Assembly (NCBI RefSeq): GCF_001884105.1
Contig: NZ_MACI01000095.1
Coordinates: 124,001-188,000, forward strand
DNA from: Bacillus luti
GTDB taxonomy: Bacteria; Bacillota; Bacilli; Bacillales; Bacillaceae_G
DNA length: 64,000 bases
Reading direction: 5' to 3'
In this document: in pieces, positions 1 through 9,600 of the stretch
Layout of the letters: each line of letters opens with the position of its first letter
How positions within the stretch are numbered: the first letter of the stretch is position 1
Program-made: the position numbers and the translations under genes
The notes under the pieces: generated by a model
Databases searched by the model: none
Told to the model about the DNA's origin: nothing
Seen by the model: only the letters and a program-made list of their open reading frames with translations

Positions 1-466
1 AGGAGAAATCCGAGTTATTTCTCGTACTGATTTTCCGGAAGAGCGATATAAAGTAGGAAACACGTTATACATATCGAATGAAAAAGATACAGACTATCTT
101 CCGGTAAAGGTAACTTCTCATCGTCAACATAAGACATTTGATTTATTAACACTTGAAGGATACAACAATGTAGATGAAGTTGAGAAGCTTAAAGGTTCTT
201 TAATAAAAGTACCAGAAGAGCAGTTAGGCGAATTAGCTGAAGGTGAATACTACTACCATGAAATTATCGGTTGCAGTGTTGTGACAGAAGAAGGAGAAGC
301 GCTAGGGACAATCAAAGAGATTCTATCTCCTGGTGCAAATGATGTTTGGGTAATTAAACGTCCAAAGGGTCAAGACCTTTTAATTCCTTATATCGATGAC
401 GTTGTACTTCAAGTTAATATCGAAAATAAATTAGTAACCATTCATGTAATGGAAGGATTGCTATAA
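1..466 (+). CDS. rimM: 16S rRNA processing protein RimM (5' truncated by window edge)
   Basis: The open frame runs from base 2 to the TAA at 464-466 and gives 154 visible residues. The family is about 170 long, so only some 16 N-terminal residues are missing. RimM assists 30S assembly near the head of 16S rRNA and binds S19. The visible part has the end of the N-terminal RimM barrel ([10 protein letters not shown]...) and the C-terminal PRC-barrel-like domain (YYYHEIIGC...[10 protein letters not shown]). The last A of its stop codon is the first base of the trmD ATG, so the two are probably translationally coupled. The rimM-trmD-rplS order is the standard Firmicutes arrangement. Confidence 0.95.
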   Translation, partial: GEIRVISRTDFPEERYKVGNTLYISNEKDTDYLPVKVTSHRQHKTFDLLTLEGYNNVDEVEKLKGSLIKVPEEQLGELAEGEYYYHEIIGCSVVTEEGEALGTIKEILSPGANDVWVIKRPKGQDLLIPYIDDVVLQVNIENKLVTIHVMEGLL

Positions 467-1200
467 TGAAAATTGATATTTTAACGTTGTTTCCAGATAT
501 GTTTACGGGTGTGTTTGGATCTTCAATTTTAAAGAAAGCACAAGAAAAAGAAGCTGTAGAGCTTCGTGTTGTCAATTTCCGTGATTATACGACTAGTAAG
601 CATAATAGTGTAGATGACTATCCGTATGGTGGAGGCGCTGGGATGGTGTTAACGCCGCAACCTATCTTTGATGCGGTGGAAGATTTAACGAAAGAAACAG
701 AGCGTAAGCCGAGAGTTGTCTTAATGTGTCCGCAAGGAGAAAGGTTTACTCAGAAGAAAGCGGAAGAGCTTGCAGAGGAAGAACATCTAATCTTTGTATG
801 TGGGCATTATGAAGGATATGACGAACGAATTCGTGAACATCTCGTAACAGATGAAATTTCTATTGGTGATTACGTATTAACTGGCGGAGAATTGGCCTCT
901 ATGGTTATTACTGATAGTGTCGTACGTCTATTGCCAGGAGTACTAGGAAACCATGCCTCGCAAGTGGAGGATTCGTTTAGTACAGGTTTGTTAGAACATC
1001 CGCATTATACACGTCCAGCTGATTTTCGTGGGATGAAGGTGCCGGATGTACTAATGTCAGGAAATCATAAAAATATTGATGAATGGCGCCATAAAGAGTC
1101 CTTGCGTCGTACGTATACACGTAGACCGGACTTACTGGAAGAACGAGAATTATCTAAACAAGAAAAGAAATGGCTAGAACAAATTAAAGAAGGCCGATAA
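466..1200 (+). CDS. trmD: tRNA (guanine-N1)-methyltransferase TrmD
   Basis: This 244-residue protein is full length for TrmD, the SPOUT-class trefoil-knot enzyme that uses S-adenosylmethionine to make m1G37 in tRNAs reading codons that start with C or in proline tRNAs, which prevents +1 frameshifting. The start [13 protein letters not shown], the knot region ([13 protein letters not shown], then [11 protein letters not shown]) and the [10 protein letters not shown] segment are diagnostic. It overlaps rimM by one base. After it comes a 146-bp gap with a promoter and probable leader for rplS, so rplS can be made both by readthrough and from its own start. Confidence 0.97.
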   Translation: MKIDILTLFPDMFTGVFGSSILKKAQEKEAVELRVVNFRDYTTSKHNSVDDYPYGGGAGMVLTPQPIFDAVEDLTKETERKPRVVLMCPQGERFTQKKAEELAEEEHLIFVCGHYEGYDERIREHLVTDEISIGDYVLTGGELASMVITDSVVRLLPGVLGNHASQVEDSFSTGLLEHPHYTRPADFRGMKVPDVLMSGNHKNIDEWRHKESLRRTYTRRPDLLEERELSKQEKKWLEQIKEGR

Positions 1201-1219
1201 GGGCTTGATATATTTTCTA

Positions 1220-1248
1220 TTGCAACAGTCCTAGCAATATGCTATTAT
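1220..1248 (+). promoter_or_regulatory. Sigma-A promoter of rplS
   Basis: TTGCAA (1220-1225), a 17-bp spacer and TATTAT (1243-1248), with an extended -10 TG at 1240-1241. The predicted start is near 1255, giving a leader of about 90 nt before rplS. Confidence 0.65.
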
Positions 1249-1254
1249 AACATT

Positions 1255-1346
1255 TGTGCTACTGAAATCAGTAGCCGTATTAACGGTGTTCCGCTGTAAT
1301 TTATTAAGACTTTATAAGAGCATCTGTTTAAAGGAGAGAATTTAAT
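1255..1346 (+). ncRNA. Probable L19-type 5' leader of rplS
   Basis: The untranslated leader contains a perfect 7-bp hairpin, GCTACTG-AAAT-CAGTAGC (1258-1275), and a second weaker G/C-containing element around 1276-1297 before the Shine-Dalgarno AAAGGAGAG. L19 leaders that bind their own product are known upstream of rplS in Bacilli. Position and compactness fit, but I could not test it against the family model. Confidence 0.4.
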
Positions 1347-1691
1347 ATGCAACAATTAATCGCAGAAATTACAAAAGGCCAATTAAAAACTGACCTTCCT
1401 TCATTCCGTCCTGGAGACACTTTACGTGTACACGTAAAAGTAGTTGAGGGAACTCGTGAAAGAATTCAGCTTTTCGAAGGTGTTGTAATTAAACGTCGTG
1501 GTGGCGGAATCAGTGAAACATTCACAGTTCGTAAAATTTCTTACGGTGTAGGTGTTGAGCGTACATTCCCAATTCACACGCCAAGAATCGCGAAAATCGA
1601 AGTACTTCGCCGTGGTAAAGTACGTCGTGCTAAGTTATACTACTTACGTAACCTTCGCGGTAAAAAAGCACGTATTAAAGAAATTCGATAA
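1347..1691 (+). CDS. rplS: 50S ribosomal protein L19
   Basis: The 114-residue protein is full length for bL19, which sits at the 30S-50S interface. Recognisable stretches are [16 protein letters not shown], the conserved basic loop [15 protein letters not shown], and the C-terminal [18 protein letters not shown]. Its Shine-Dalgarno is AAAGGAGAG. It has its own promoter and structured leader and is followed at once by a strong terminator, so it forms a single-gene unit as well as the tail of the rimM-trmD operon. Confidence 0.98.
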   Translation: MQQLIAEITKGQLKTDLPSFRPGDTLRVHVKVVEGTRERIQLFEGVVIKRRGGGISETFTVRKISYGVGVERTFPIHTPRIAKIEVLRRGKVRRAKLYYLRNLRGKKARIKEIR

Positions 1692-1700
1692 GACATGTAT

Positions 1701-1733
1701 GGGAGCTTGTAAATGCGCAAGCTCCCTTTTTCC
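1701..1733 (+). terminator. Intrinsic terminator after rplS
   Basis: Nine-bp stem GGGAGCTTG (1701-1709) / CAAGCTCCC (1718-1726) with a following run of T. Confidence 0.9.
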
Positions 1734-1749
1734 AATCTATATAAAATTT

Positions 1750-1758
1750 TGATATAAT
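1750..1758 (+). promoter_or_regulatory. Extended -10 promoter of lepB
   Basis: TG-A-TATAAT (1750-1758) lies 35 bp before the lepB start codon. The -35 region at 17-bp spacing (TTCCAA) is poor, as is common for extended -10 promoters. Confidence 0.55.
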
Positions 1759-1792
1759 ACGAGCAGCTTACATAACCGTGGAGGGGAAATAC

Positions 1793-2344
1793 ATGAAGAA
1801 AGAAAAGAGTTCACTTTGGGAATGGATCAAGGCAATTTTGATTGCTGTTGTATTAGCGGGCGTTATTAGACAGTTTTTCTTTGCACCAATTCTCGTAGAT
1901 GGAGTATCGATGGCATCTACTTTACACGATCGTGATCGAATGATTGTCAATAAAATTGGTTATCACATAGGAGATCCGAAACGATTTGACATTATCGTAT
2001 TCCGAGCAACGGAAGATAAGGACTATATTAAGCGTATTATTGGCCTACCAGGCGATGAAATAGAGTATCGTAATGATAAACTATATGTTAACGGAAAGGC
2101 TTATGAGGAGCCGTATTTAGACAAGCAGAAAAAACAAATTGCTGACGGACCGCTTACATATGATTTTACTCTTGAAGAAATGACAGGGAAGAAAACTGTT
2201 CCAGAAGGTCAATTATTTGTTTTGGGCGATAATCGTCGTTTTAGTAAAGATAGCCGTTCAATTGGAACTATTTCAATGGATCAAGTGATTGGTAAAGCAA
2301 ATATGCTATATTGGCCGTTAAAAGATGCTCGTATTGTGAAATAA
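1793..2344 (+). CDS. lepB: Type I signal peptidase (SipS/LepB family)
   Basis: A 183-residue membrane-anchored serine protease that removes signal peptides from exported proteins. I chose ATG 1793 because GGAGGGG (1780-1786) sits 6 bp upstream; a GTG at 1778 would lie before that site. One N-terminal membrane anchor (about residues 10-29) is followed by the catalytic serine in DGVSMASTL (Ser39) and the general-base lysine in DYIKRIIGLPGDE (Lys80). The box near the C terminus (VLGDNRRFSKDSR) is also intact. It is monocistronic or joined to rbgA, which starts 30 bp later. This gene is not at this position in the B. subtilis map as I know it. Confidence 0.95.
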   Translation: MKKEKSSLWEWIKAILIAVVLAGVIRQFFFAPILVDGVSMASTLHDRDRMIVNKIGYHIGDPKRFDIIVFRATEDKDYIKRIIGLPGDEIEYRNDKLYVNGKAYEEPYLDKQKKQIADGPLTYDFTLEEMTGKKTVPEGQLFVLGDNRRFSKDSRSIGTISMDQVIGKANMLYWPLKDARIVK

Positions 2345-2374
2345 AATAAAAGAAAAGAAAAAGAAGGTGGCAAC

Positions 2375-3265
2375 ATGGTAATTCAATGGTTCCCGGGACA
2401 TATGGCAAAGGCTAGACGCCAAGTAACAGAAAAATTAAAGTTAATTGATGTTGTAATTGAGCTTGTAGATGCTCGATTACCTTTATCATCTCGAAATCCA
2501 ATGATCGATGAGATTATTACGCATAAACCGAGGCTTGTTGTTTTAAATAAAGCAGATATGGCAGATGATCGTTTAACGAAACAATGGATCGCATATTTTA
2601 AAGAAAAAGGTCATATGGCAATTTCGATTAACGCACAAGCTGGACAAGGTATGAAGGAAATTGCAGCGGCTTGTAAAGTGTTGGTTAAAGAAAAGTTTGA
2701 TAAAATGGTTGCTAAAGGTATTAGACCGAGAGCGATTCGTGCATTGATTGTAGGGATACCGAATGTTGGTAAATCTACGTTAATTAATAAATTGGCGAAG
2801 AAAAATATTGCTAAAACAGGTGATCGTCCAGGTGTGACAACAGCTCAACAATGGATTAAAGTTGGGAAGGAAATGGAATTGTTAGATACGCCAGGTATTC
2901 TATGGCCTAAATTTGAAGATGAGTTAGTGGGTCTTCGTTTAGCGACAACGGGAGCAATTAAAGATTCCATTTTAAATTTGCAAGATGTAGCTGTTTACGC
3001 ATTCCGTTTTATGGAGAAGCATTACCCAGAACGTTTGAAAGAGCGATATAATTTAAATGACATTCCAGAAGATATTGTGGAGTTATTCGATGCAGTTGGA
3101 AAAAATAGAGGCTGTTTAATGGGCGGCGGAATGATTGATTATGATAAAACATCTGAGCTTGTGCTTCGTGAGCTTCGTGGTGGCAAACTTGGAAAAATGA
3201 CGTTTGAAACACCAGAAGAGTTTGCAGAGCAGATAGAAGATGTAGAAAAAATAGAAGAAGTATAA
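2375..3265 (+). CDS. rbgA: Ribosome biogenesis GTPase RbgA (YlqF)
   Basis: This 296-residue, circularly permuted GTPase is needed for a late step of 50S assembly. The permuted motif order is visible: G4 LNKAD (57-61) comes first, then G1 GIPNVGKST (127-135), the G2-like GVTT and G3 DTPG (171-174). The N terminus ([13 protein letters not shown]) is typical, and the C-terminal ANTAR-like helical region is present. The Shine-Dalgarno is AAGAAGGTGG. A weak stem follows the stop codon, so rnhB 55 bp downstream may be partly cotranscribed. Confidence 0.97.
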   Translation: MVIQWFPGHMAKARRQVTEKLKLIDVVIELVDARLPLSSRNPMIDEIITHKPRLVVLNKADMADDRLTKQWIAYFKEKGHMAISINAQAGQGMKEIAAACKVLVKEKFDKMVAKGIRPRAIRALIVGIPNVGKSTLINKLAKKNIAKTGDRPGVTTAQQWIKVGKEMELLDTPGILWPKFEDELVGLRLATTGAIKDSILNLQDVAVYAFRFMEKHYPERLKERYNLNDIPEDIVELFDAVGKNRGCLMGGGMIDYDKTSELVLRELRGGKLGKMTFETPEEFAEQIEDVEKIEEV

Positions 3266-3293
3266 GACGTGCGTTTGTGCGTCTTTTCTTTTT
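3264..3293 (+). terminator. Weak terminator-like stem between rbgA and rnhB
   Basis: AAGACG (3264-3269) / CGTCTT (3280-3285) overlaps the rbgA stop codon and is followed by TTTCTTTTT. The 6-bp stem has a 10-nt loop, so termination is probably partial. Confidence 0.4.
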
Positions 3294-3320
3294 GGATACA
3301 TTTAAAGGGAGTGTAAAAGG

Positions 3321-4094
3321 ATGCAAAAAATGACTATACAAGAAGCGGAAAATATACTACAAGAAATTATAAGTGAAGAAGATGAGCATTTTCAATTGCT
3401 ATTGAAGGATGAGCGAAAAGGGATTCAAAAACTAATTTTGAAGTGGTATAAACAAAAAGAATTAGCACAAAAGGAAAGAGAAAAATTTCTGGAAATGTCA
3501 AAGTACGAAAATGCATTACGTGAAAAAGGTCTCGCATATATCGCAGGTATTGATGAAGTGGGGCGTGGACCGTTAGCTGGGCCTGTTGTGACAGCGGCTG
3601 TTGTCCTTCCGGAAGATTTTTATATTCCAGGTTTAAATGACTCGAAAAAGCTGAGTGAGGCGAAGCGAGAGCGTTTTTATGATGAAATCAAAGCGCAAGC
3701 CATTGCAATTGGAGTTGGAATTGTATCACCACAAGTTATTGATGAAATAAATATTTATCAAGCGACGAAACAAGCGATGTTAGATGCTGTTGCGAATTTA
3801 TCTTGTACACCACAATATTTATTAATTGATGCGATGAAACTCCCTACACCAATTCCGCAAACATCGATCATTAAAGGTGATGCTAAAAGTATTTCTATTT
3901 CAGCTGCATCTATTATTGCGAAAGTAACGAGAGATCGTATGATGAAAGAGCTTGGAGGAAAGTATCCTGCATATGGATTTGAACAACATATGGGATATGG
4001 AACAAAACAACATTTAGAAGCGATTGAAGCACATGGAGTGTTAGAGGAACATCGAAAATCGTTTGCACCTATTAAAGATATGATTCAAAAATAA
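3321..4094 (+). CDS. rnhB: Ribonuclease HII
   Basis: A 257-residue enzyme that cuts the RNA strand of RNA-DNA hybrids and removes single ribonucleotides left in DNA. Metal-binding residues appear in [13 protein letters not shown] (Asp78, Glu79), [10 protein letters not shown] (Asp170) and [18 protein letters not shown] (Asp187). The roughly 65-residue charged N-terminal extension before the catalytic domain is usual in Bacillus RNase HII. It is the last gene before a strong terminator. Confidence 0.97.
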   Translation: MQKMTIQEAENILQEIISEEDEHFQLLLKDERKGIQKLILKWYKQKELAQKEREKFLEMSKYENALREKGLAYIAGIDEVGRGPLAGPVVTAAVVLPEDFYIPGLNDSKKLSEAKRERFYDEIKAQAIAIGVGIVSPQVIDEINIYQATKQAMLDAVANLSCTPQYLLIDAMKLPTPIPQTSIIKGDAKSISISAASIIAKVTRDRMMKELGGKYPAYGFEQHMGYGTKQHLEAIEAHGVLEEHRKSFAPIKDMIQK

Positions 4095-4120
4095 GCTGCG
4101 AAAACGCAGCTTATTTTTTA
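4090..4120 (+). terminator. Intrinsic terminator after rnhB
   Basis: Perfect 11-bp stem AATAAGCTGCG (4090-4100) / CGCAGCTTATT (4105-4115), AAAA loop and T run; it overlaps the rnhB stop codon. Confidence 0.9.
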
Positions 4121-4188
4121 TTTTGACATATAAACATTACTATTTTCAAAAAAGAATAAAGCGATTTCAGTTTTCTGACACTTTATTG

Positions 4189-4217
4189 TAGACAGCGTGC
4201 CAATCATCTTATACAAT
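4189..4217 (+). promoter_or_regulatory. Sigma-A promoter of sucCD
   Basis: TAGACA (4189-4194), 17-bp spacer, TACAAT (4212-4217); each hexamer has one mismatch to consensus. The predicted start is near 4224, giving a leader of about 64 nt. A second TTGACA at 4123-4128 has no good -10. Confidence 0.6.
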
Positions 4218-4287
4218 GGCAATGTAATGTTTTTTAAACATTAAAAAACTTTTCGAGTAAAACAGGAAAACAGGGGAGGATGGGACC

Positions 4288-5448
4288 ATGAATATCCATG
4301 AGTACCAAGGTAAGGCAGTCCTTAGAAGCTATGGGGTTAGCGTTCCGAACGGGAAGGTTGCATTTACAGTAGAAGAAGCTGTAGAAGCAGCGAAAGAATT
4401 AGGAACGGATGTATGTGTAGTAAAAGCACAAATTCACGCTGGTGGACGCGGCAAAGCTGGCGGAGTAAAAGTTGCAAAAAATTTAGATGAAGTTCGTACA
4501 TATGCAGAGAGCATTTTAGGAACTACACTTGTAACACATCAAACAGGTCCTGAAGGTAAGGAAGTAAAACGCTTACTTATCGAAGAAGGTTGCGATATTA
4601 AAAAAGAATATTATGTAGGTCTTGTGTTAGATCGTGCAACTTCTCAAGTTGTTTTAATGGCGTCTGAAGAAGGCGGAACAGAAATTGAGGAAGTAGCAGA
4701 AAAAACACCTGAAAAAATCTTTAAAGAATATATTGATCCAGCAGTAGGCTTACAAGGCTTCCAAGCGCGCCGAATCGCATTTAACATCAATATTCCAAAA
4801 GAGCTTGTAGGACAAGCTGTGAAGTTTATGATGGGCTTATACCGTGCGTTTATCGAAAAGGATTGCTCTATCGCTGAGATTAATCCACTTGTTACAACAG
4901 GTGACGGTAAAGTTATGGCATTAGATGCGAAATTAAACTTTGATTCTAATGCTTTATATCGCCATAAAGACATTTTAGAACTTCGTGATCTTGAAGAAGA
5001 AGATGCAAAAGAAATTGAAGCTTCTAAATATGACTTAAACTACATTCCATTAGATGGAAATATCGGTTGTATGGTTAATGGTGCAGGTTTAGCGATGGCT
5101 ACAATGGATATCATTAAACATTACCATGGTGATCCAGCTAACTTCTTAGATGTTGGTGGCGGTGCGACAGCTGAAAAAGTTACAGAAGCATTCAAAATTA
5201 TCCTTTCTGACAAAAATGTAAAAGGTATCTTCGTTAATATTTTTGGTGGCATCATGAAGTGTGATGTTATTGCAGAAGGTGTTATTGAAGCGACGAAGCA
5301 AGTTGGCCTTGAGTTGCCTTTAGTTGTACGTCTTGAAGGTACAAACGTAGAGTTAGGTAAGAAAATTTTAAATGAGTCTGGATTAAATATTGTTGCAGCA
5401 GAATCTATGGCAGACGGTGCACAAAAAATTGTTTCACTAGTGGGCTAA
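4288..5448 (+). CDS. sucC: Succinyl-CoA synthetase beta subunit (ADP-forming)
   Basis: The 386-residue ATP-grasp subunit of succinate-CoA ligase makes ATP from succinyl-CoA in the TCA cycle. The N-terminal ATP-grasp fold ([17 protein letters not shown], then [15 protein letters not shown]) and the C-terminal CoA-ligase-like domain with [14 protein letters not shown], the phosphate 'power helix' region, are clear. The Shine-Dalgarno is GGGGAGGATGG. It is followed after 19 bp by sucD, the partner alpha subunit, in one transcript ending at the terminator near 6400. Confidence 0.98.
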   Translation: MNIHEYQGKAVLRSYGVSVPNGKVAFTVEEAVEAAKELGTDVCVVKAQIHAGGRGKAGGVKVAKNLDEVRTYAESILGTTLVTHQTGPEGKEVKRLLIEEGCDIKKEYYVGLVLDRATSQVVLMASEEGGTEIEEVAEKTPEKIFKEYIDPAVGLQGFQARRIAFNINIPKELVGQAVKFMMGLYRAFIEKDCSIAEINPLVTTGDGKVMALDAKLNFDSNALYRHKDILELRDLEEEDAKEIEASKYDLNYIPLDGNIGCMVNGAGLAMATMDIIKHYHGDPANFLDVGGGATAEKVTEAFKIILSDKNVKGIFVNIFGGIMKCDVIAEGVIEATKQVGLELPLVVRLEGTNVELGKKILNESGLNIVAAESMADGAQKIVSLVG

Positions 5449-5467
5449 TAGAAAGCGGGGGAGAAAA

Positions 5468-6370
5468 ATGAGCGTATTAGTTAATAAAGATACAAAAGTT
5501 ATTGTTCAAGGTATTACAGGTTCTCAAGGGTTATTCCACACAAAACAAATGATTGAATACGGTACGAAAATTGTCGGTGGTGTAACACCAGGTAAAGGTG
5601 GCACTGATATTGAAGGTGTACCAGTATTTGATACAGTAGAAGATGCAGTGAAGGCAACAGGCGCAAACGCTTCAGTTGTATACGTTCCACCCGCTTTTGC
5701 GGCTGATGCAATTATGGAAGCAGTTGATGCAGAAATTGATTTAGTAGTATGTATTACTGAAGGAATTCCTGTATTAGATATGGTAAACGTAAAGAGATAT
5801 ATGGCGGGTAAACATACACGTTTACTTGGACCAAACTGCCCAGGTGTTATTACGCCTGATGAATGTAAAATCGGTATTATGCCAGGATACATTCATAAAA
5901 AAGGTCATGTAGGTATCGTATCTCGCTCTGGTACATTAACGTATGAGGCTGTACATCAGTTAACACAAGAAGGTATTGGTCAATCTACTGCTGTAGGTAT
6001 CGGCGGAGACCCTGTTAACGGTACAGACTTTATTGATGCGTTAAAAGCATTTAATGAAGATGAAGAAACACATGCTGTAATTATGATTGGTGAAATCGGG
6101 GGTACAGCGGAAGAAGAAGCAGCTGAATGGGTAAAAGCTAATATGACAAAACCTGTTGTAGGCTTCATTGGTGGCCAAACTGCGCCTGAAGGCAAACGTA
6201 TGGGCCATGCTGGAGCAATCATTTCTGGTGGTAAAGGAACTGCTGCAGAAAAGATTAAAACAATGGAAGCTTGTGGTATTAAAGTAGCAGAAACACCAGC
6301 TGTTATGGGTGAAACATTAATCTCTGTATTAAAAGAAAAGGGATTATTTGAGACTTGTAAAAACTATTAA
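5468..6370 (+). CDS. sucD: Succinyl-CoA synthetase alpha subunit
   Basis: A 300-residue alpha subunit that binds CoA through its N-terminal Rossmann domain ([15 protein letters not shown]) and carries the phospho-histidine in [10 protein letters not shown] (His247). The NCPGVITP loop and the [15 protein letters not shown] segment are typical. It works with SucC, 19 bp upstream, in the cytosolic TCA cycle. Its Shine-Dalgarno is AAAGCGGGGGAG. Confidence 0.98.
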   Translation: MSVLVNKDTKVIVQGITGSQGLFHTKQMIEYGTKIVGGVTPGKGGTDIEGVPVFDTVEDAVKATGANASVVYVPPAFAADAIMEAVDAEIDLVVCITEGIPVLDMVNVKRYMAGKHTRLLGPNCPGVITPDECKIGIMPGYIHKKGHVGIVSRSGTLTYEAVHQLTQEGIGQSTAVGIGGDPVNGTDFIDALKAFNEDEETHAVIMIGEIGGTAEEEAAEWVKANMTKPVVGFIGGQTAPEGKRMGHAGAIISGGKGTAAEKIKTMEACGIKVAETPAVMGETLISVLKEKGLFETCKNY

Positions 6371-6379
6371 ACTTTTTGA

Positions 6380-6410
6380 AAGACACCTTCTTATTAGAGG
6401 TGTCTTTTTA
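6380..6410 (+). terminator. Intrinsic terminator after sucCD
   Basis: Nine-bp stem AAGACACCT (6380-6388) / AGGTGTCTT (6398-6406), then TTT. Confidence 0.85.
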
Positions 6411-6457
6411 TAGTTCTTCTGTTTACATAATAAAAATTATGGGTAAGGAGAAGTGAG

Positions 6458-7327
6458 ATGAAACGAGAACGATTATTGCATCTTCATTACATGCTAGCAG
6501 ACCATTGGAAGGCGATAGAAAGGTTACTATATGTCGATCCAGAATTGAAAAAAATATACACTTTTAATTCAAAACAAATGGAACACTACACAGGAATATC
6601 CTCGAAAAAATCTTCAGAATTAGTAAATTTTCTTCAAACTTCAAATCTACCGCAATATATATCTTATTTAGAAAAAAATCGAGTCTTTTATTTGACTATA
6701 TGGGATGAAGATTATCCACAATTATTACGTGAAATACAAGATCCTCCCTTTGTTTTATATGGAAAAGGAGAAAAGAATTTCCTCAAAAAAACAAATAAAC
6801 TAGCGATTGTTGGAACGAGAGAGCCGACTTTATATGGTCATGAGAGTTTAAAGTTTATTGTACATCCATTATTAGAAAGAGGGTGGCTTATCGTCAGCGG
6901 GTTTGCAAGGGGGATAGATACAATCTCTCATGAAATTACAGTAAAGCAGTATTGCCCGACTATTGCGGTATTGGGACACGGATTATCTTATATGTATCCG
7001 AAAGAAAATAGACATTTATATGAGGCCTGGAAGGAATATATATTGTTATTAACAGAGTATCCGCCGCACTATGCACCGAAAAAATGGTATTTTCCAAAAA
7101 GGAACCGGATTATTAGTGGTATAAGTAAAGGGGTTTTAGTTGTAGAAGCGAAATCGAGAAGTGGAACACTTATTACTGCGGACCTTGCGTTAGAGCAAAA
7201 TAGAGAGGTATTTGCGCTTCCTGGACCTATATTTATAGAGGGTGCATCGGGAACAAATCATCTTATTCAACAAGGTGCAAAACTAGTAAGAAATGCAGAA
7301 GATATCTTAGAAGAGATTTTAAATTAA
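6458..7327 (+). CDS. dprA: DNA processing protein DprA (Smf)
   Basis: A 289-residue protein that loads RecA onto incoming single-stranded DNA during transformation. The Rossmann-like DprA core spans about residues 105-285: KLAIVGTREPT, SGFARGIDTISHE, GHGLSYMYPKEN, FPKRNRIISG and VVEAKSRSGTLITADLALEQNREVFALPG. The N-terminal ~100 residues are diverged helical sequence and there is no obvious C-terminal winged helix. The usual GxGxDxxYPxxN motif reads GHGLSYMYP here, with Asp replaced. The Shine-Dalgarno is TAAGGAGAAG. It sits between the sucCD terminator and the topA promoter, as in B. subtilis. Confidence 0.95.
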   Translation: MKRERLLHLHYMLADHWKAIERLLYVDPELKKIYTFNSKQMEHYTGISSKKSSELVNFLQTSNLPQYISYLEKNRVFYLTIWDEDYPQLLREIQDPPFVLYGKGEKNFLKKTNKLAIVGTREPTLYGHESLKFIVHPLLERGWLIVSGFARGIDTISHEITVKQYCPTIAVLGHGLSYMYPKENRHLYEAWKEYILLLTEYPPHYAPKKWYFPKRNRIISGISKGVLVVEAKSRSGTLITADLALEQNREVFALPGPIFIEGASGTNHLIQQGAKLVRNAEDILEEILN

Positions 7328-7403
7328 CCTTATATTTTTATGTTTTTATTAAACAATTATTGACAAATGGTAGATTGGCACTGTATGGTATATTCATTCT
7401 TGA

Positions 7404-7432
7404 TTGACAAAAACAAGAGAAATCAATAAGAT
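7404..7432 (+). promoter_or_regulatory. Sigma-A promoter of topA
   Basis: TTGACA (7404-7409), 17-bp spacer, TAAGAT (7427-7432), with a start expected near 7439. A second candidate lies upstream: TTGACA (7360-7365) with TATGGT (7384-7389) at 18 bp, so there may be tandem promoters. Confidence 0.65.
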
Positions 7433-7471
7433 TAATGAAGACTTGAATCCACCTCTTAAGGAGGCACTAGC

Positions 7472-9550
7472 ATGTCAGATTACCTCGTAATCGTGGAGTC
7501 GCCTTCTAAGGCGAAGACCATTGAGAAATATTTAGGAAAAAAATACAAAGTTGTCGCGTCTATGGGACACGTTCGCGATTTGCCAAAAAGTCAAATGGGG
7601 ATAGAAGTAAAGAATAACTTCACCCCGAAGTATATTACCATTCGTGGTAAAGGTCCCGTCTTAAAAGATTTAAAATCAGCGGCAAAAAAAGCAAAGAAAG
7701 TCTATCTCGCGGCCGATCCAGACCGCGAAGGGGAAGCAATTGCTTGGCATTTAGCAAATACGCTAAATGTGGACGTTGAATCAGATTGCCGAGTTGTGTT
7801 TAATGAGATTACAAAAGATGCAATCAAAGAATCATTTAAACATCCGCGTGCGATTAATATGGATTTAGTAGATGCACAACAAGCAAGACGTATACTTGAT
7901 CGCCTTGTTGGTTACAATATTAGTCCTTTATTATGGAAGAAAGTAAAAAAAGGATTAAGTGCAGGACGCGTACAATCTGTAGCAGTTCGTTTAATTATCG
8001 AACGTGAAAGAGAAATTGAAAGCTTTGAACCTGAAGAATTCTGGACAATTAAGACAGAATTTGTGAAAGGGAAAGACACATTTGAAGCAAGTTTTTACGG
8101 TGTAGATGGTGAGAAAGTTCAATTAACGAATGAAACGCAAGTGAATGAAATAATTGAACAGATGAAAGATAATGCGTTTTCAGTTGAAAATGTAACGAGA
8201 AAAGAGCGCAAACGTAATCCTGCATTACCATTTACAACATCTTCCTTGCAACAAGAAGCTGCACGTAAGTTAAATATGCGAGCAAAGAAAACAATGATGC
8301 TTGCACAGCAATTGTATGAAGGGATAGATCTTGGAAAGCAAGGGACTGTAGGTCTTATTACGTATATGAGAACTGACTCAACACGTATCTCAGAAACAGC
8401 TCAAACAGAGGCTCGTGCTTACATCACTGAGGCGTTCGGTACGGAATACATAGGAACAGAAAAGAAGAAGGAAACGAAAAAATCAAATGCGCAAGATGCG
8501 CATGAGGCGATTCGTCCTACTTCGGTAATGAGAAAGCCAGAGGAACTAAAAAGTTTCTTAAGCCGTGACCAACTTCGGTTGTATAAATTGATTTGGGAGC
8601 GATTTGTTGCAAGTCAAATGGCGTCTGCTATAATGGATACTGTGACAGCGAGACTCATTAATAACAATGTTCAGTTCCGTGCTAGTGGATCGGTTGTAAA
8701 GTTCCCAGGATTTATGAAGGTGTATGTAGAGTCGAAAGACGATGGGGCTGAAGAAAAGGATAAGATGTTGCCGCCTTTAGAAGTAGGGGAAACTGTATTT
8801 TCTAAGGACTTAGAACCGAAGCAGCATTTTACACAACCTCCGCCGCGTTATACAGAAGCTCGTTTAGTAAGAACACTTGAAGAACTTGGAATTGGAAGAC
8901 CATCTACGTATGTGCCAACACTTGAAACGATTCAAAAACGTGGATATGTAGGCTTGGATAATAAACGCTTCGTTCCAACTGAACTTGGTGAAATAGTAAT
9001 TGAACTCATTTTAGAGTTTTTCCCGGAAATTATTAACATTGAATTTACTGCCAATATGGAGCAGAGCCTTGATGAAGTAGAAGAAGGAAATGCGAATTGG
9101 GTAAAAATTGTTGATGATTTCTACGTAGGCTTTGAACCGCGTCTAGAAAAAGCGGAAAAAGAAATGCGTGAAGTGGAAATTAAAGATGAACCAGCTGGGG
9201 AAGACTGTGAATTGTGTGATCACCCAATGGTCTTTAAAATGGGTAAATACGGGAAATTTATGGCTTGCTCGAATTTCCCAGATTGTCGTAATACAAAACC
9301 GATTGTGAAAGAAATCGGTGTTACTTGTCCGAAGTGTGATAAAGGTCAAATTATTGAACGCCGTAGTAATAAAAAGAAACGTCTTTTCTATGGATGCGGT
9401 ACGTATCCAGAATGCGACTTTGTATCTTGGGATAAGCCGATTGGCCGTAAGTGTCCGAAGTGCGAAGGTATGCTTGTAGAGAAAAAGTTGAAAAAAGGCG
9501 TGCAAGTACAATGTATTTCGTGCGATTATGAAGAAGAACAACAAATGTGA
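7472..9550 (+). CDS. topA: DNA topoisomerase I (type IA)
   Basis: A 692-residue enzyme that relaxes negative supercoils behind RNA polymerase. The N-terminal Toprim domain ([34 protein letters not shown]) is followed by the breakage domain with the active-site tyrosine in [11 protein letters not shown] (Tyr298). Three C-terminal four-cysteine zinc ribbons begin at about residues 571, 610 and 660 (CELCDHPM...C; CPKCDKG...C; CPKCEGM...CISC). The Shine-Dalgarno is AAGGAGG. The 3' end of the gene forms half of its own terminator stem. Confidence 0.98.
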   Translation: MSDYLVIVESPSKAKTIEKYLGKKYKVVASMGHVRDLPKSQMGIEVKNNFTPKYITIRGKGPVLKDLKSAAKKAKKVYLAADPDREGEAIAWHLANTLNVDVESDCRVVFNEITKDAIKESFKHPRAINMDLVDAQQARRILDRLVGYNISPLLWKKVKKGLSAGRVQSVAVRLIIEREREIESFEPEEFWTIKTEFVKGKDTFEASFYGVDGEKVQLTNETQVNEIIEQMKDNAFSVENVTRKERKRNPALPFTTSSLQQEAARKLNMRAKKTMMLAQQLYEGIDLGKQGTVGLITYMRTDSTRISETAQTEARAYITEAFGTEYIGTEKKKETKKSNAQDAHEAIRPTSVMRKPEELKSFLSRDQLRLYKLIWERFVASQMASAIMDTVTARLINNNVQFRASGSVVKFPGFMKVYVESKDDGAEEKDKMLPPLEVGETVFSKDLEPKQHFTQPPPRYTEARLVRTLEELGIGRPSTYVPTLETIQKRGYVGLDNKRFVPTELGEIVIELILEFFPEIINIEFTANMEQSLDEVEEGNANWVKIVDDFYVGFEPRLEKAEKEMREVEIKDEPAGEDCELCDHPMVFKMGKYGKFMACSNFPDCRNTKPIVKEIGVTCPKCDKGQIIERRSNKKKRLFYGCGTYPECDFVSWDKPIGRKCPKCEGMLVEKKLKKGVQVQCISCDYEEEQQM

Positions 9551-9574
9551 GCGTAACTGCTCACATTTTTTTCG
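9544..9574 (+). terminator. Intrinsic terminator overlapping the topA stop codon
   Basis: AATGTGAGC (9544-9552) / GCTCACATT (9559-9567) is a 9-bp stem followed by T6. The 5' arm includes the TGA stop (9548-9550), so translating ribosomes would affect folding. trmFO follows 27 bp later and has only a short upstream region of its own. Confidence 0.8.
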
Positions 9575-9600
9575 GGAAGAAAAGGAAAGGTGATATATAT

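Noticed and set aside
1552-1752. 66-codon + strand frame overlapping rplS
   Set aside because: Different frame inside rplS that runs through its terminator; no start signal.
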